From assembly GCF_003627095.1 (NCBI RefSeq), contig NZ_CP032627.1, positions 2,294,001 through 2,358,000 on the forward strand: a stretch of DNA of 64,000 nt. Reading direction: 5' to 3'. The position numbers and the translations under genes are program-made. The notes below the pieces were generated by a model. It was not told the DNA's origin. It ran no database searches and saw only the letters and a list, made by a program, of their open reading frames with translations. Source of the DNA: Lactococcus allomyrinae (GTDB lineage Bacteria > Bacillota > Bacilli > Lactobacillales > Streptococcaceae). Positions 35,107 to 43,068 of this stretch are shown in pieces. The stretch's first letter is position 1; each line of letters opens with the position of its first letter.

Positions 35107-35538
35107 ATGGCATATATCAAATTACAAAATGAGCCAATTGATGTTGCGGGGCTGTATGCACAACTCAAATCGCCAGAGTATGGTGGTATTGGAGTTTTTG
35201 TTGGGACGATTCGCAATCTGACGGATTTTGATGAGGAAAGCAAAGGGGGGGCTCGCACGGAGTATACGGATTTCATTGAGTATACAGCTTATGAGGCGAT
35301 GGCGATAAAAGAGTTGAAAAAGTTGGCTGCGCCAATCGAGATGATGGGTAATCGTGTGATTATTGTGCACCGTATCGGACATCTAGAAGTTGAGGATGAA
35401 GCAGTTTTTATTGGCGTTGCAAGTGTGCATCGTAAACAAGCACTTGAGGGTTGTCATCAGATCATTGACCAACTCAAGAAAACCGTGCCAATTTGGAAAA
35501 AAGAAGTTGATGGTGATACGGAGAGGTGGGGTAAATGA
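35107..35538 (+). CDS. moaE: Molybdopterin synthase catalytic subunit
   Basis: 143 residues with FVGTIRN, IEYTAYEAMA, VIIVHRIGHLEVEDEAVFIG and the catalytic lysine region LKKTVPIWKKE. It transfers sulfur from MoaD thiocarboxylate to cPMP. The next gene, moaD, overlaps by ATGA. Confidence 0.95.
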   Translation: MAYIKLQNEPIDVAGLYAQLKSPEYGGIGVFVGTIRNLTDFDEESKGGARTEYTDFIEYTAYEAMAIKELKKLAAPIEMMGNRVIIVHRIGHLEVEDEAVFIGVASVHRKQALEGCHQIIDQLKKTVPIWKKEVDGDTERWGK

Positions 35539-35783
35539 AAGTGAAAAAGGTAAAACTATTTGGCTTTCTTGGCGCATTTATCGCACCAGAGATTAAACTT
35601 GATTTACCAGATAAAATTAATAAAAATATCATTCTGTCAGTACTGACAGAGCAATATCCGATGCATCGAACAGAGTTTTTGCAGTGTAATGTCGCTGTAA
35701 ACCAAGTTTACATCTTTGACGAAGAAGTTGACAGTAGAAATATTGAAGAAATTGCAATTATTCCACCTGTCAGTGGTGGATGA
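35535..35783 (+). CDS. moaD: Molybdopterin synthase sulfur carrier subunit
   Basis: 82 residues, ubiquitin-like fold ending IAIIPPVSGG; the C-terminal Gly-Gly is thiocarboxylated after activation by the MoeB-like protein. The start overlaps the moaE stop. A full repeat copy (35634-35649) in the middle encodes LSVLTE, a surprising place for a shared sequence in such a small protein. Confidence 0.93.
   Translation: MKVKKVKLFGFLGAFIAPEIKLDLPDKINKNIILSVLTEQYPMHRTEFLQCNVAVNQVYIFDEEVDSRNIEEIAIIPPVSGG
35634..35649. repeat. Repeated palindrome inside moaD
   Basis: Perfect 16-bp copy, read as LSVLTE. Confidence 0.9.
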
Positions 35784-35786
35784 AAG

Positions 35787-35804
35787 CTGTCAGTATGCTG
35801 ACAG
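35787..35804. repeat. Repeated palindrome after moaD
   Basis: CTGTCAGTATGCTGACAG, same variant as at 6648 and 10273, but without a strong T run, so terminator function is uncertain. Confidence 0.8.
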
Positions 35805-35915
35805 AAATGAAAATATAGAACATCGTAATTTTTCATAAAGCGAGCAGCCTACTATTTGTAAAATAAGACACTGAATTGAGGGCCTCATAACTTAAATATG
35901 AAAAACTCTGAGTAA

Positions 35916-35979
35916 TTGTGAGTGCGGTAGATTTACCGTAATCTTGTGCTGAAATGCAAGATTGTCTCATCAAAAGGAG
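35916..35979 (+). promoter_or_regulatory. Three-way-junction RNA fold in the moaA leader (candidate)
   Basis: P1 TTG-TGAG (35916-35922) pairs with CTCA-T-CAA (35966-35973). P2 TGCGGTA (35923-35929) pairs with TACCGTA (35934-35940). P3 ATCTTG (35941-35946) pairs with CAAGAT (35957-35962). The helices abut with almost no linker, and P1 ends directly against the AAGGAG ribosome site (35974-35979). This is the layout of a translation-controlling element. It does not match what I recall of the known molybdenum-cofactor riboswitch. Confidence 0.45.
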
Positions 35980-35984
35980 AAATA

Positions 35985-37016
35985 ATGACAACAAAAATGA
36001 CAGAACCATTTGTACTGACAGACCGTTTTGGCCGAGTTCATGATTATATTCGTATCAGTATTACAGATAAATGTAGTTTACGCTGCGTTTACTGTATGCC
36101 AGAAGAAGGATTAGAGTTTTTTCCGGATGATAAAGTGCTTTCGAAAGATGAGATTATACAACTGGTGAAAAATTTTGCAGCACTTGGAATCAAAAAAGTT
36201 CGTTTGACTGGTGGAGAACCGTTGATGCGTCATGATATTCTTGAACTGGTTGAAGGAATTGCAAGTATTTCAGGGATTGAAGACATTGCTCTTACAACGA
36301 ATGGTTTGGCATTAGCACGTTTATCTGAAAAATTGTGGAATGCAGGTTTAAAGCGGATAAACATCAGTTTGGATACTTTTGAAGCAGATAAGTATCGTGA
36401 AATCACACGTGGTGGAAATATTAAGCAGGTTTTAAAAGGTTTGGAAAAGGCCAGTCAATTTCCTTTCAAAATAAAGATGAACGTCGTCGTTATTGGGGGT
36501 CAAAATGACAATGAAATTATTGATTTTTTGAAATATTCGATTGAACATCCAGTAAATGTTCGTTTCATTGAGTTTATGCCGATTGGTCATACCAATATCG
36601 AGCGAGATAATGAGATGTGGAAACACAAATATAAGGGCGTTGAAACAGTTTTTGATATTTGTGAGACAAATGGTTGGGACTATAAACCGATTGATTTTGC
36701 TGGGAATGGACCGTCAGAAAATTATCAAATTTCTGGAGCAAAAGGATCATTTGGATTGATTCATCCAGTATCCTGCCGCTTTTGTGAGAGTTGTAATCGT
36801 TTACGGGTGACGGCAGATGGTTATATCAAGTCTTGTCTTTATTGGGATGACGAAGAAAGCATTCGTCCTTATCTCAATGACTTTGAGGCTTTTAAAGCAA
36901 AAATTTTGCATTCACTTGATATGAAACCAGAAAATCATGAAATGGCACTTGCGGAAAATGAAAAAAGTCAATTTCAAAAACCAACTTGGCGACATATGAG
37001 TCAAATAGGGGGCTGA
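35985..37016 (+). CDS. moaA: GTP 3',8-cyclase (molybdenum cofactor synthesis A)
   Basis: 343 residues. Radical-SAM cluster CSLRCVYC, SAM region LTGGEPLMRHD, and a second cluster in the C-terminal half, CRFCESCNRLRVTADGYIKSC. It ends in a Gly-Gly tail (QIGG) required for activity in characterised MoaA. It starts cPMP synthesis together with MoaC. Start ATG 35985 has AAGGAG six bases upstream; a longer frame from 35946 would run through the leader fold. Terminator at 37049-37073. Confidence 0.95.
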   Translation: MTTKMTEPFVLTDRFGRVHDYIRISITDKCSLRCVYCMPEEGLEFFPDDKVLSKDEIIQLVKNFAALGIKKVRLTGGEPLMRHDILELVEGIASISGIEDIALTTNGLALARLSEKLWNAGLKRINISLDTFEADKYREITRGGNIKQVLKGLEKASQFPFKIKMNVVVIGGQNDNEIIDFLKYSIEHPVNVRFIEFMPIGHTNIERDNEMWKHKYKGVETVFDICETNGWDYKPIDFAGNGPSENYQISGAKGSFGLIHPVSCRFCESCNRLRVTADGYIKSCLYWDDEESIRPYLNDFEAFKAKILHSLDMKPENHEMALAENEKSQFQKPTWRHMSQIGG

Positions 37017-37048
37017 CAGAGCAATAAAAATTCTGTCAGTATGCTTAT

Positions 37049-37073
37049 AAAGCTGTCATTGACAGCTTTTTTG
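37049..37073 (+). terminator. Terminator after moaA
   Basis: AAAGCTGTC and GACAGCTTT arms around ATT, then T run. Confidence 0.85.
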
Positions 37074-37177
37074 TCGTTCAGAGCGTATTTAAAAGAAAAC
37101 GATGTCAAGTGTATTTTACACAACTCAGTGTAGCTTTTTCATACAAATTGTAATAGAATATAGCTTGTTAATAGCTG

Positions 37178-37204
37178 TTACATTGTTAAATAAATACAAC
37201 GTAA
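37178..37204 (+). promoter_or_regulatory. Inverted repeat upstream of narK
   Basis: TTAC-A-TTGT and ACAA-C-GTAA half-sites in inverted orientation, about 110 bases before the narK start. Possible operator for an unknown regulator; single weak dyad, so low confidence. A TATAAA -10-like box lies near 37287. Confidence 0.35.
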
Positions 37205-37311
37205 TATGTCGCTTCATATCAAAATGATGTGAGAATAGCGTCAAAATATGCTAATCACGGTCTTTTATTAAAAATGAGACTAGTATAAAATAACTAAGGA
37301 GATTTATTATC

Positions 37312-38532
37312 ATGGAAAATATTTCCAACGATAAAAAAGCTGCTACAATGGCGCTTGTCATGGGAACTTTGGCGATGTTAGTTTCATTTATGGCATGGTC
37401 TTCTGTTGCACCATTAGCAACTGCATTTGCACCGAAGCTCGGATTTGTAGCAGGCACAGGAGCACAAAAGGTACTTGTTGCAGTACCAGTATTGCTCGGC
37501 TCAATTATGCGTATCCCGATGGGGATTTTATCTGACCGTTTAGGCGGTAAAAAAGTTTTTATTGCATTAATGATTTTCACATTAATTCCGCTGGTTATCA
37601 TTCCGCATATCACGAGTTATACTGCGATGCTCTGGGTTTTATTGCTTTTGGGAATGGCTGGAACGTCATTTGCTGTGGCAATTAGTTATGTCAGCGTTTG
37701 GTTCCCTGCTGAAAAACAAGGACTTGCACTTGGAATCGCTGGGATGGGAAATATTGGTAACGCAGTCTCTGCATTGATTCTGCCATCTATTATCGGTCCT
37801 GCAAAGCATATTGACCATGCTTATAATTTCCTTATTGTACTTATTGCTGTCTTTACTGTTATCTTTGCGCTGACAACAAAAGAAATGCCTACTGACAAAA
37901 ACAAAACTTTGAGTAGTGCGCTGTCAGTGGCTAAGGAAAAGGACACTTGGTATCTGTCGCTCTTTTATATGTTGACCTTTGGTTCTTTCATGGCTTTCGG
38001 TAATCTAATTCCAACTTTGATCGGTAAAGGAAATGTCAACGGTTTCGTCATTGCTGACAATCCTGCACGAGTTCTTGTCATTGCAGGTTTTTGGGCAGCT
38101 GGTTTCTCTGCTGTTGCAACGATTATGCGTCCGCTCGGTGGTGCCATTGCTGATAAGATTTTGCCTAAAAAAATGTTGATGTTTGTATTTGCAGGTGTAT
38201 TTATATCAACTTTAGTTCTTGCTGAGGGAACGAAAAATTTTGCCATTCTCATGACAGGAGTTTTCCTACTTGCTGTTTTTGCAGGTATTGGTAATGGTGT
38301 TGTATTCAAGATGGTGCCTTATGTTTCAAAGAAGAATACAGGAGCGGTCACAGGATTTGTTGGCGCAATCGGTGGTTTAGGTGGATTCGTTTATCCATTT
38401 GTCGTTGCGGGTATCGGAAATCTTCATATTAGTTTTCTTGTGCTGACAGGATTCACAATAATTTGTGCCATCGTTCTCTGGGCTGTATTCTTCCGAGGTG
38501 GTGACACAATTGTCAAAAATCCAAGAAATTAA
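37312..38532 (+). CDS. narK: Nitrate/nitrite transporter (MFS)
   Basis: 406 residues with 12 predicted spans. GSIMRIPMGILSDRLGG and IMRPLGGAIADK hold the two substrate-binding arginines. The family's glycine-rich nitrate signatures are present as GIAGMGNIGNAVSAL and GFVGAIGGLGGFVYPF. It brings nitrate in and/or nitrite out to serve NarGHI. Start ATG 37312 after AAGGAG. Separate transcription unit after moaA. Confidence 0.93.
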   Translation: MENISNDKKAATMALVMGTLAMLVSFMAWSSVAPLATAFAPKLGFVAGTGAQKVLVAVPVLLGSIMRIPMGILSDRLGGKKVFIALMIFTLIPLVIIPHITSYTAMLWVLLLLGMAGTSFAVAISYVSVWFPAEKQGLALGIAGMGNIGNAVSALILPSIIGPAKHIDHAYNFLIVLIAVFTVIFALTTKEMPTDKNKTLSSALSVAKEKDTWYLSLFYMLTFGSFMAFGNLIPTLIGKGNVNGFVIADNPARVLVIAGFWAAGFSAVATIMRPLGGAIADKILPKKMLMFVFAGVFISTLVLAEGTKNFAILMTGVFLLAVFAGIGNGVVFKMVPYVSKKNTGAVTGFVGAIGGLGGFVYPFVVAGIGNLHISFLVLTGFTIICAIVLWAVFFRGGDTIVKNPRN

Positions 38533-38761
38533 AGTGTAGTCAACTTCTTTGAAAGTTTCTTTCGCTCATAAGTTAAAAGAAAATCAAGAGTGCAACTGTT
38601 AAATAATTAATCCCTAAAATAAAACCTTTGGATGTTAACATTCAAAGGTTTTATTTTAGGATTTTAATTTTGGTAAATGTTCCTTAAAAATAGAACTTAA
38701 GTACTGATTTTTTATGATAAACTGTAAGCAGATACAAATAGAACTCAATTCAGAAAGAAGA

Positions 38762-39559
38762 ATGATGATTAAACTAATTTTAACAGATTTAGACGGTACA
38801 TTTCTCAATTCCAGCGGGGGGTTTGATGCTGACAGGTTCCAAAAAATTCTGTCAGCACTGACAGAAAAAGGAATTTCCTTTGGAGTAGTGACAGGAAAGC
38901 AGACAGAGCGTGTAGAAGAACTTTTTGGTGACTTGTCCAAGAAAATATGGATTTTGGGAGATTCTGCGAGTCGGATAAAATTCAATGGAAAATTTGAATT
39001 TCAGCAACTCATTCCAAATGCTCAAGGCAAGCAGTTGATTCAAAAATTAGAAGAAATTCATGCTGACCAGACCATCATTGCCTGCACAGAAAGCGCAGCG
39101 ATTATCAAAGAAAGTCAGGCAGAGCTTGATGGAGAGGTGGTTAGAGGGTCTTATGCAGTGATGAAGGTGGTCAAAGATTTCAGCGAAATCACCGAGGATT
39201 TTGTCAAAGTGACAGTATTTGATAGGCAAAAGCGTTGCTACGAAAGCTTTGAGCGGCTAAAGGCTGAACAAGAGCAATTTTACATTGTGGCAAGTGAAGC
39301 AGCTTGGATTGATATCACATCAAAAGGGATCCACAAAGGTACAACCGTACAAAAATTGCAGGAATTGCTTTGTGTTTCTGTCAGTGAGACAATGGCTTTT
39401 GGAGATGGCTATAATGATTTTGAACTGCTGGCTCAAGCTAAATTTAGTTATGCGATGGCCAATGCTTTTCCAGAAGTACAGGCTCAAGCTAGCTTTATCG
39501 CACCAACGAATGATGAATCTGGTGTCTTGCAAGTAATCGAGCAAGAGCTTATCAAATAG
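38762..39559 (+). CDS. HAD-superfamily (Cof-type) phosphatase
   Basis: 265 residues. Catalytic motif DLDGTFLN near the N-terminus, a variable cap domain, then KGIHKGTTVQKL (motif III Lys) and GDGYNDFELL (motif IV). Cof-type HADs dephosphorylate sugar phosphates or flavin-type compounds; the substrate cannot be told. ATG 38762 or 38765 both fit AGAAAGAAG. A repeat variant (38849-38864) reads LSALTE. Terminator at 39582-39609. Confidence 0.87.
   Translation: MMIKLILTDLDGTFLNSSGGFDADRFQKILSALTEKGISFGVVTGKQTERVEELFGDLSKKIWILGDSASRIKFNGKFEFQQLIPNAQGKQLIQKLEEIHADQTIIACTESAAIIKESQAELDGEVVRGSYAVMKVVKDFSEITEDFVKVTVFDRQKRCYESFERLKAEQEQFYIVASEAAWIDITSKGIHKGTTVQKLQELLCVSVSETMAFGDGYNDFELLAQAKFSYAMANAFPEVQAQASFIAPTNDESGVLQVIEQELIK
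38849..38864. repeat. Repeated palindrome variant inside the HAD phosphatase gene
   Basis: CTGTCAGCACTGACAG, read as LSALTE. Confidence 0.85.
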
Positions 39560-39581
39560 AATGGTTCGAAGATAAAGAAAA

Positions 39582-39609
39582 AAGCTGTCAGCGTGCTGAC
39601 AGCTTTTAA
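39582..39609 (+). terminator. Terminator built from the repeated palindrome
   Basis: AAAGCTGTCAGC and GCTGACAGCTTT arms (core 39585-39602). Confidence 0.85.
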
Positions 39610-39655
39610 TTACAATTACAATATTGATAAGTAGTTGAAACAATATATTTTAAGC

Positions 39656-41320
39656 TTATTCAACAGAGAAGATATACGGGTAAACAGGTTGTTTACCATC
39701 ATGAATCTCAACTTCAAGATTTGGATGTTTCTTTTCAAGTTCCTTAGCAATACGGTCAGCGTTGGACTTTTTACCTTCACTACCTACATAAATCGCGGCA
39801 ATTTCACTGTCTTCATCAATCATTTTGTCAAATACGGAGAAGATAGCATCGTTCATTTTCTTCGTTGAAGCGACGATTTTGTTATTCAACATACCAAGAG
39901 TATCTTTTTTATGAATTTCAATACCGTCAACATTTGTATCTCGGATTGCAGTTGTCACAGAACCAGATTGAACATCAGCTAAAGCATTTGTCATTGCATC
40001 TTTATTTTCTTCTATCGTGCGTGTTGGGTCAAAACTCAATAATGCAGTGAATCCTTGTGGAACTGTGGCTGTTTCGATGACTTCCACGGGAATTTCGGCA
40101 ACTTCAGCGGCCGATTTTGCAGCCATAAAAATATTTTTATTGTTTGGTAAAATAATGACCTTTTCTGCGTTGACCACTTCAACAGCGTTTAGGATATCTT
40201 CAGTTGAAGGGTTCATTGTTTGTCCGCCTGAAACAACATGGTTAACTCCCATTTCGCGGAAAATATCAGCTAAACCTTCACCAGCTGCGATGGCGATAAG
40301 TCCCCAATCCTTCTTAGAAGTAGAAGTGAATACCTTTGAAGATTTAGCTTCTTTTTCAGCCACTCCTTCATTTTGAAGACGCATATTATCGACTTTGACT
40401 TTTACTAGACGCCCGTATTTTAAACCTTCCTGCATCACAAGCCCAGGGTCTTCTGTATGGACATGGACTTTTACAATTTCATCATCATCAACAACAAGAA
40501 GAGAATTTCCGATACCTGCTAGATAAGCTTGGAAATTATCGTGATTATAACCTTCACGAGCAGTTGGACCTTGACCGAGTTCGACCATAATTTCTGTGCA
40601 ATAACCATATTTAATATCCGAAGTTGAAGCATTTGCGACACTCTCATGTTCAATATTAACCATACGATCCATTGCCCCAAGTTCAGCAGTAGGTGTTTCA
40701 GGAACAAATTCACCATTGAGCGCCATCAAAAAGCCTTCGTAAATGTAAACCAAACCTTGTCCACCAGAGTCAACTACACCGACTTCTTTAAGGACAGGCA
40801 ACAAATCAGGCGTCTTGGCAAGCGCACGTTTTGCACCTTCAAGAGCAGCTGTCATGACCTGTGTAGCATCATCAGTTTCGTCAGTCTTATGTTTTGCCAT
40901 TTCAGCAGCACCACGGGAAACAGTAAGAATTGTTCCCTCAACAGGTTTCATTACGGCTTTGTAGGCCACTTCTACACCATTTTGGAGTGCAGCAGCGAGA
41001 TGAATCCCATCAAGTTCTTCATAATCTTTTGCATATTGTCCAAAACCACGGAAAAGTTGGCTTAAAATAACACCAGAGTTTCCACGGGCTCCCATAAGTA
41101 ACCCTTTTGAGAGAATTTGAGCAACTTCACCAACTGTATTCGCTGATTTTTCAGCCACTTCTTTTGCACCATTAGTAATGGTCATTCCCATGTTGGTTCC
41201 TGTGTCACCATCTGGTACAGGAAATACATTGAGCGAGTTGACATATTCAGCTTGTTCATTCAAACGGCTTGCCGCAGCTTGAATCATTTCTTGAAATTTA
41301 CTTGAATTGATATTTGACAC
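39656..41320 (-). CDS. fakA: Fatty acid kinase catalytic subunit (DAK2/DegV-fusion, YloV)
   Basis: 554 residues. The N-terminal DhaL/DAK2 nucleotide-binding domain has NVFPVPDGDTGTNM and GARGNSGVILSQL; the central and C-terminal domains (GYCTEIMVEL, VHVHTEDPG, GGQTMNPSTEDIL) match FakA. It phosphorylates fatty acids held by FakB for phospholipid synthesis. The start is GTG 41320, overlapping the TAG of the upstream gene by one base, with GAGGA upstream. Confidence 0.92.
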   Translation of the reverse strand: MSNINSSKFQEMIQAAASRLNEQAEYVNSLNVFPVPDGDTGTNMGMTITNGAKEVAEKSANTVGEVAQILSKGLLMGARGNSGVILSQLFRGFGQYAKDYEELDGIHLAAALQNGVEVAYKAVMKPVEGTILTVSRGAAEMAKHKTDETDDATQVMTAALEGAKRALAKTPDLLPVLKEVGVVDSGGQGLVYIYEGFLMALNGEFVPETPTAELGAMDRMVNIEHESVANASTSDIKYGYCTEIMVELGQGPTAREGYNHDNFQAYLAGIGNSLLVVDDDEIVKVHVHTEDPGLVMQEGLKYGRLVKVKVDNMRLQNEGVAEKEAKSSKVFTSTSKKDWGLIAIAAGEGLADIFREMGVNHVVSGGQTMNPSTEDILNAVEVVNAEKVIILPNNKNIFMAAKSAAEVAEIPVEVIETATVPQGFTALLSFDPTRTIEENKDAMTNALADVQSGSVTTAIRDTNVDGIEIHKKDTLGMLNNKIVASTKKMNDAIFSVFDKMIDEDSEIAAIYVGSEGKKSNADRIAKELEKKHPNLEVEIHDGKQPVYPYIFSVE

Positions 41321-41682
41321 TAGTCCTCAACCACCTTCACATTTTGTACGTACACGTTCACACGGGCAGCAGTAATGCCGAGTTGATTTTCGAGATTGAA
41401 ACGCACACGTTCTTGGATATTTTTAGCGACTTCGCTGATTTTTACACCATAACTGATTACAACATAAACATCAATGGAAATTTCGTTATCACTAGTTGTG
41501 ACAACAACGCCTTTTGAGTAGTTTTCTTGGCGTAAGATATTGCGGACATTGTCTTTAACAGCTGACTTACTTGTCATACCAACCACACCGAAAATCTCAG
41601 TTGTAGAGGCACCTACAACAGTCGCAATGACTTCGGTAGCAATGTCAACGTTACCATGTTGGTTGTTAATAGTAACACTCAT
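41320..41682 (-). CDS. Asp23/Gls24-family protein (YloU)
   Basis: 120 residues: NNQHGNVDIATEVIATVVG, VSYGVKISEVAKNIQERVR-type helix and a valine-rich end, characteristic of Asp23 proteins, which in relatives associate with membrane or envelope stress. The usual start is ATG 41682. A TTG at 41745 lies ten bases after GGAGG and would add 21 residues, including a stretch that can form a TCAGAAAAA/TTTTTCTGA-type hairpin. The order rpmB-yloU-fakA is widely conserved. Confidence 0.88.
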   Translation of the reverse strand: MSVTINNQHGNVDIATEVIATVVGASTTEIFGVVGMTSKSAVKDNVRNILRQENYSKGVVVTTSDNEISIDVYVVISYGVKISEVAKNIQERVRFNLENQLGITAARVNVYVQNVKVVED

Positions 41683-41898
41683 TTTTATACCTGTACCGTC
41701 ATCAATGACACGATTTCTCGGGTTCAGAAAAAATTTTTCTGACAAACGGCACTTTCCTCCATATTATTTAAATATCATTACTTATTCTATCATATTTTTG
41801 CAAAATAAAACAGTTGTATTGACTGATGGAATCGCTATCTCATCAAAACCATCCCCTAATAGTTGATAAAAATGATGATATGTTCAAAAATAAAAAAG

Positions 41899-41925
41899 AA
41901 AAAAACCCTATCAATCTGACAGGAT
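41899..41925 (-). terminator. Terminator after rpmB
   Basis: Minus-strand CCTGTCA and TGATAGG arms (one wobble) followed by T-rich sequence. Confidence 0.7.
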
Positions 41926-41954
41926 ATTTTTGTGTTTTGCAAAAAACAAAAAAA

Positions 41955-42149
41955 TTACACGCGTTCTACGCCTGCTGGCAATTTTTTCAAAGCTTTAGCT
42001 GAAGCCCAAACAGTTTTAAGTTCACCGTTTTCAAGGATAGTCACTTTTTGAAGATTAGGTTTAACTACACGTTTAGTTTGGTTCATTGCGTGTGAGCGGT
42101 TATTAGATGTCACAGTCTTACGACCAGTGAAATAACATTCTTTAGACAT
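41955..42149 (-). CDS. rpmB: 50S ribosomal protein L28
   Basis: 64 residues: [33 protein letters not shown] and [10 protein letters not shown] are standard L28 sequence. Only one cysteine, so the zinc-free form. Start ATG 42149 follows GGGAGG. Confidence 0.96.
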   Translation of the reverse strand: MSKECYFTGRKTVTSNNRSHAMNQTKRVVKPNLQKVTILENGELKTVWASAKALKKLPAGVERV

Positions 42150-42270
42150 GGTGCATACCTCCCATTAGATTTTTATGTTCTATAAAATAACATACCTGTT
42201 AAGTATAACATTTTCTTAAATAAAAAATCAAGCTTTTACACTATTTTTTAATGATTTTTTTTAGAGATTC

Positions 42271-42279
42271 TGCTAAAAT
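42271..42279 (+). promoter_or_regulatory. Extended -10 promoter abutting the DUF1129 gene
   Basis: TGCTAAAAT ends six bases before ATG 42286, the same geometry as at 6718-6726, predicting a leaderless mRNA. Confidence 0.5.
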
Positions 42280-42285
42280 GAAGCT

Positions 42286-42945
42286 ATGGAAAATTTAATA
42301 GAAGAACTCACTGCAAAGAACAAAGAATATATCCATTCAGTGACCAAGCAGCTCATGCTACTTGGCAAGTCTGATGAAGAAATTAAGACAATTTTAAATG
42401 ATATTCTCCCACAAATTATTGAGGCTCAAAAAAATGGTACAATTGCTAGGAAGCTTCTGGGAGCACCGACAGAGTTTGCTCAAAAGTACCAACCAAAAGT
42501 TGCTGACAAGCCTGTCACAGAAAAGAATGAAAATCCTGGTTTGATGTGGTTGGATAGCACATTACTTTTCTTAGGGTTTATCTCTGTTTTAAATGGTATC
42601 ATGGCATTTGTTAGCTCGACTTCACCAGTATATGGATTTGTCACTGTTGTTTTATCATCTGTTATTGCAGGTCTTGTGATGTATATGATGTATCGCTTCT
42701 TCTATCGTCCTAAAGCTGATGGAACACGTCAAAAGTGGAACTGGAAAGGCTTTGCGGCAACCACAGTTTCAGTCTTATTGTGGATTGCGGTTACGGTATT
42801 CTCAGGATTGCTCCCAACTTCTGTTAACATCCAACTTCCAGCAATTGCTTTGATTATTATTGGTATCGTTGCGTTTGGTGTACGGTGGTTACTTAAACGT
42901 CAACTCAACATTCAATCTGCACTTGTTTCACAACCTAGAAAATGA
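42286..42945 (+). CDS. DUF1129-family membrane protein
   Basis: 219 residues. The N-terminal ~75 residues are a soluble helical segment (MENLIEELTAKNKEYIHSV, KSDEEIKTILNDILP); four hydrophobic spans follow. DUF1129 proteins of Gram-positive bacteria have no assigned function. No ribosome binding site precedes the ATG; the promoter is immediately upstream. Terminator at 42948-42970. Confidence 0.82.
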   Translation: MENLIEELTAKNKEYIHSVTKQLMLLGKSDEEIKTILNDILPQIIEAQKNGTIARKLLGAPTEFAQKYQPKVADKPVTEKNENPGLMWLDSTLLFLGFISVLNGIMAFVSSTSPVYGFVTVVLSSVIAGLVMYMMYRFFYRPKADGTRQKWNWKGFAATTVSVLLWIAVTVFSGLLPTSVNIQLPAIALIIIGIVAFGVRWLLKRQLNIQSALVSQPRK

Positions 42946-42947
42946 CA

Positions 42948-42970
42948 AAAACCTCGACTGAGGTTTTTTG
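42948..42970 (+). terminator. Terminator after the DUF1129 gene
   Basis: AAACCTC-GACT-GAGGTTT hairpin with T run. Confidence 0.88.
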
Positions 42971-43068
42971 TTTTACAGATTTGCGTATCTTTGGGAAAAA
43001 ATGGAGAAGAACGGTATACTAAAAGTACGAACAAACTGAATTTTAAGTGAAGATAGGAGAGTGAAGCA

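Noticed and set aside
35880-35985. Known molybdenum-cofactor (Moco) riboswitch
   Set aside because: The fold is much smaller and lacks the conserved elements I remember from that class, so only an unassigned structured leader is claimed.
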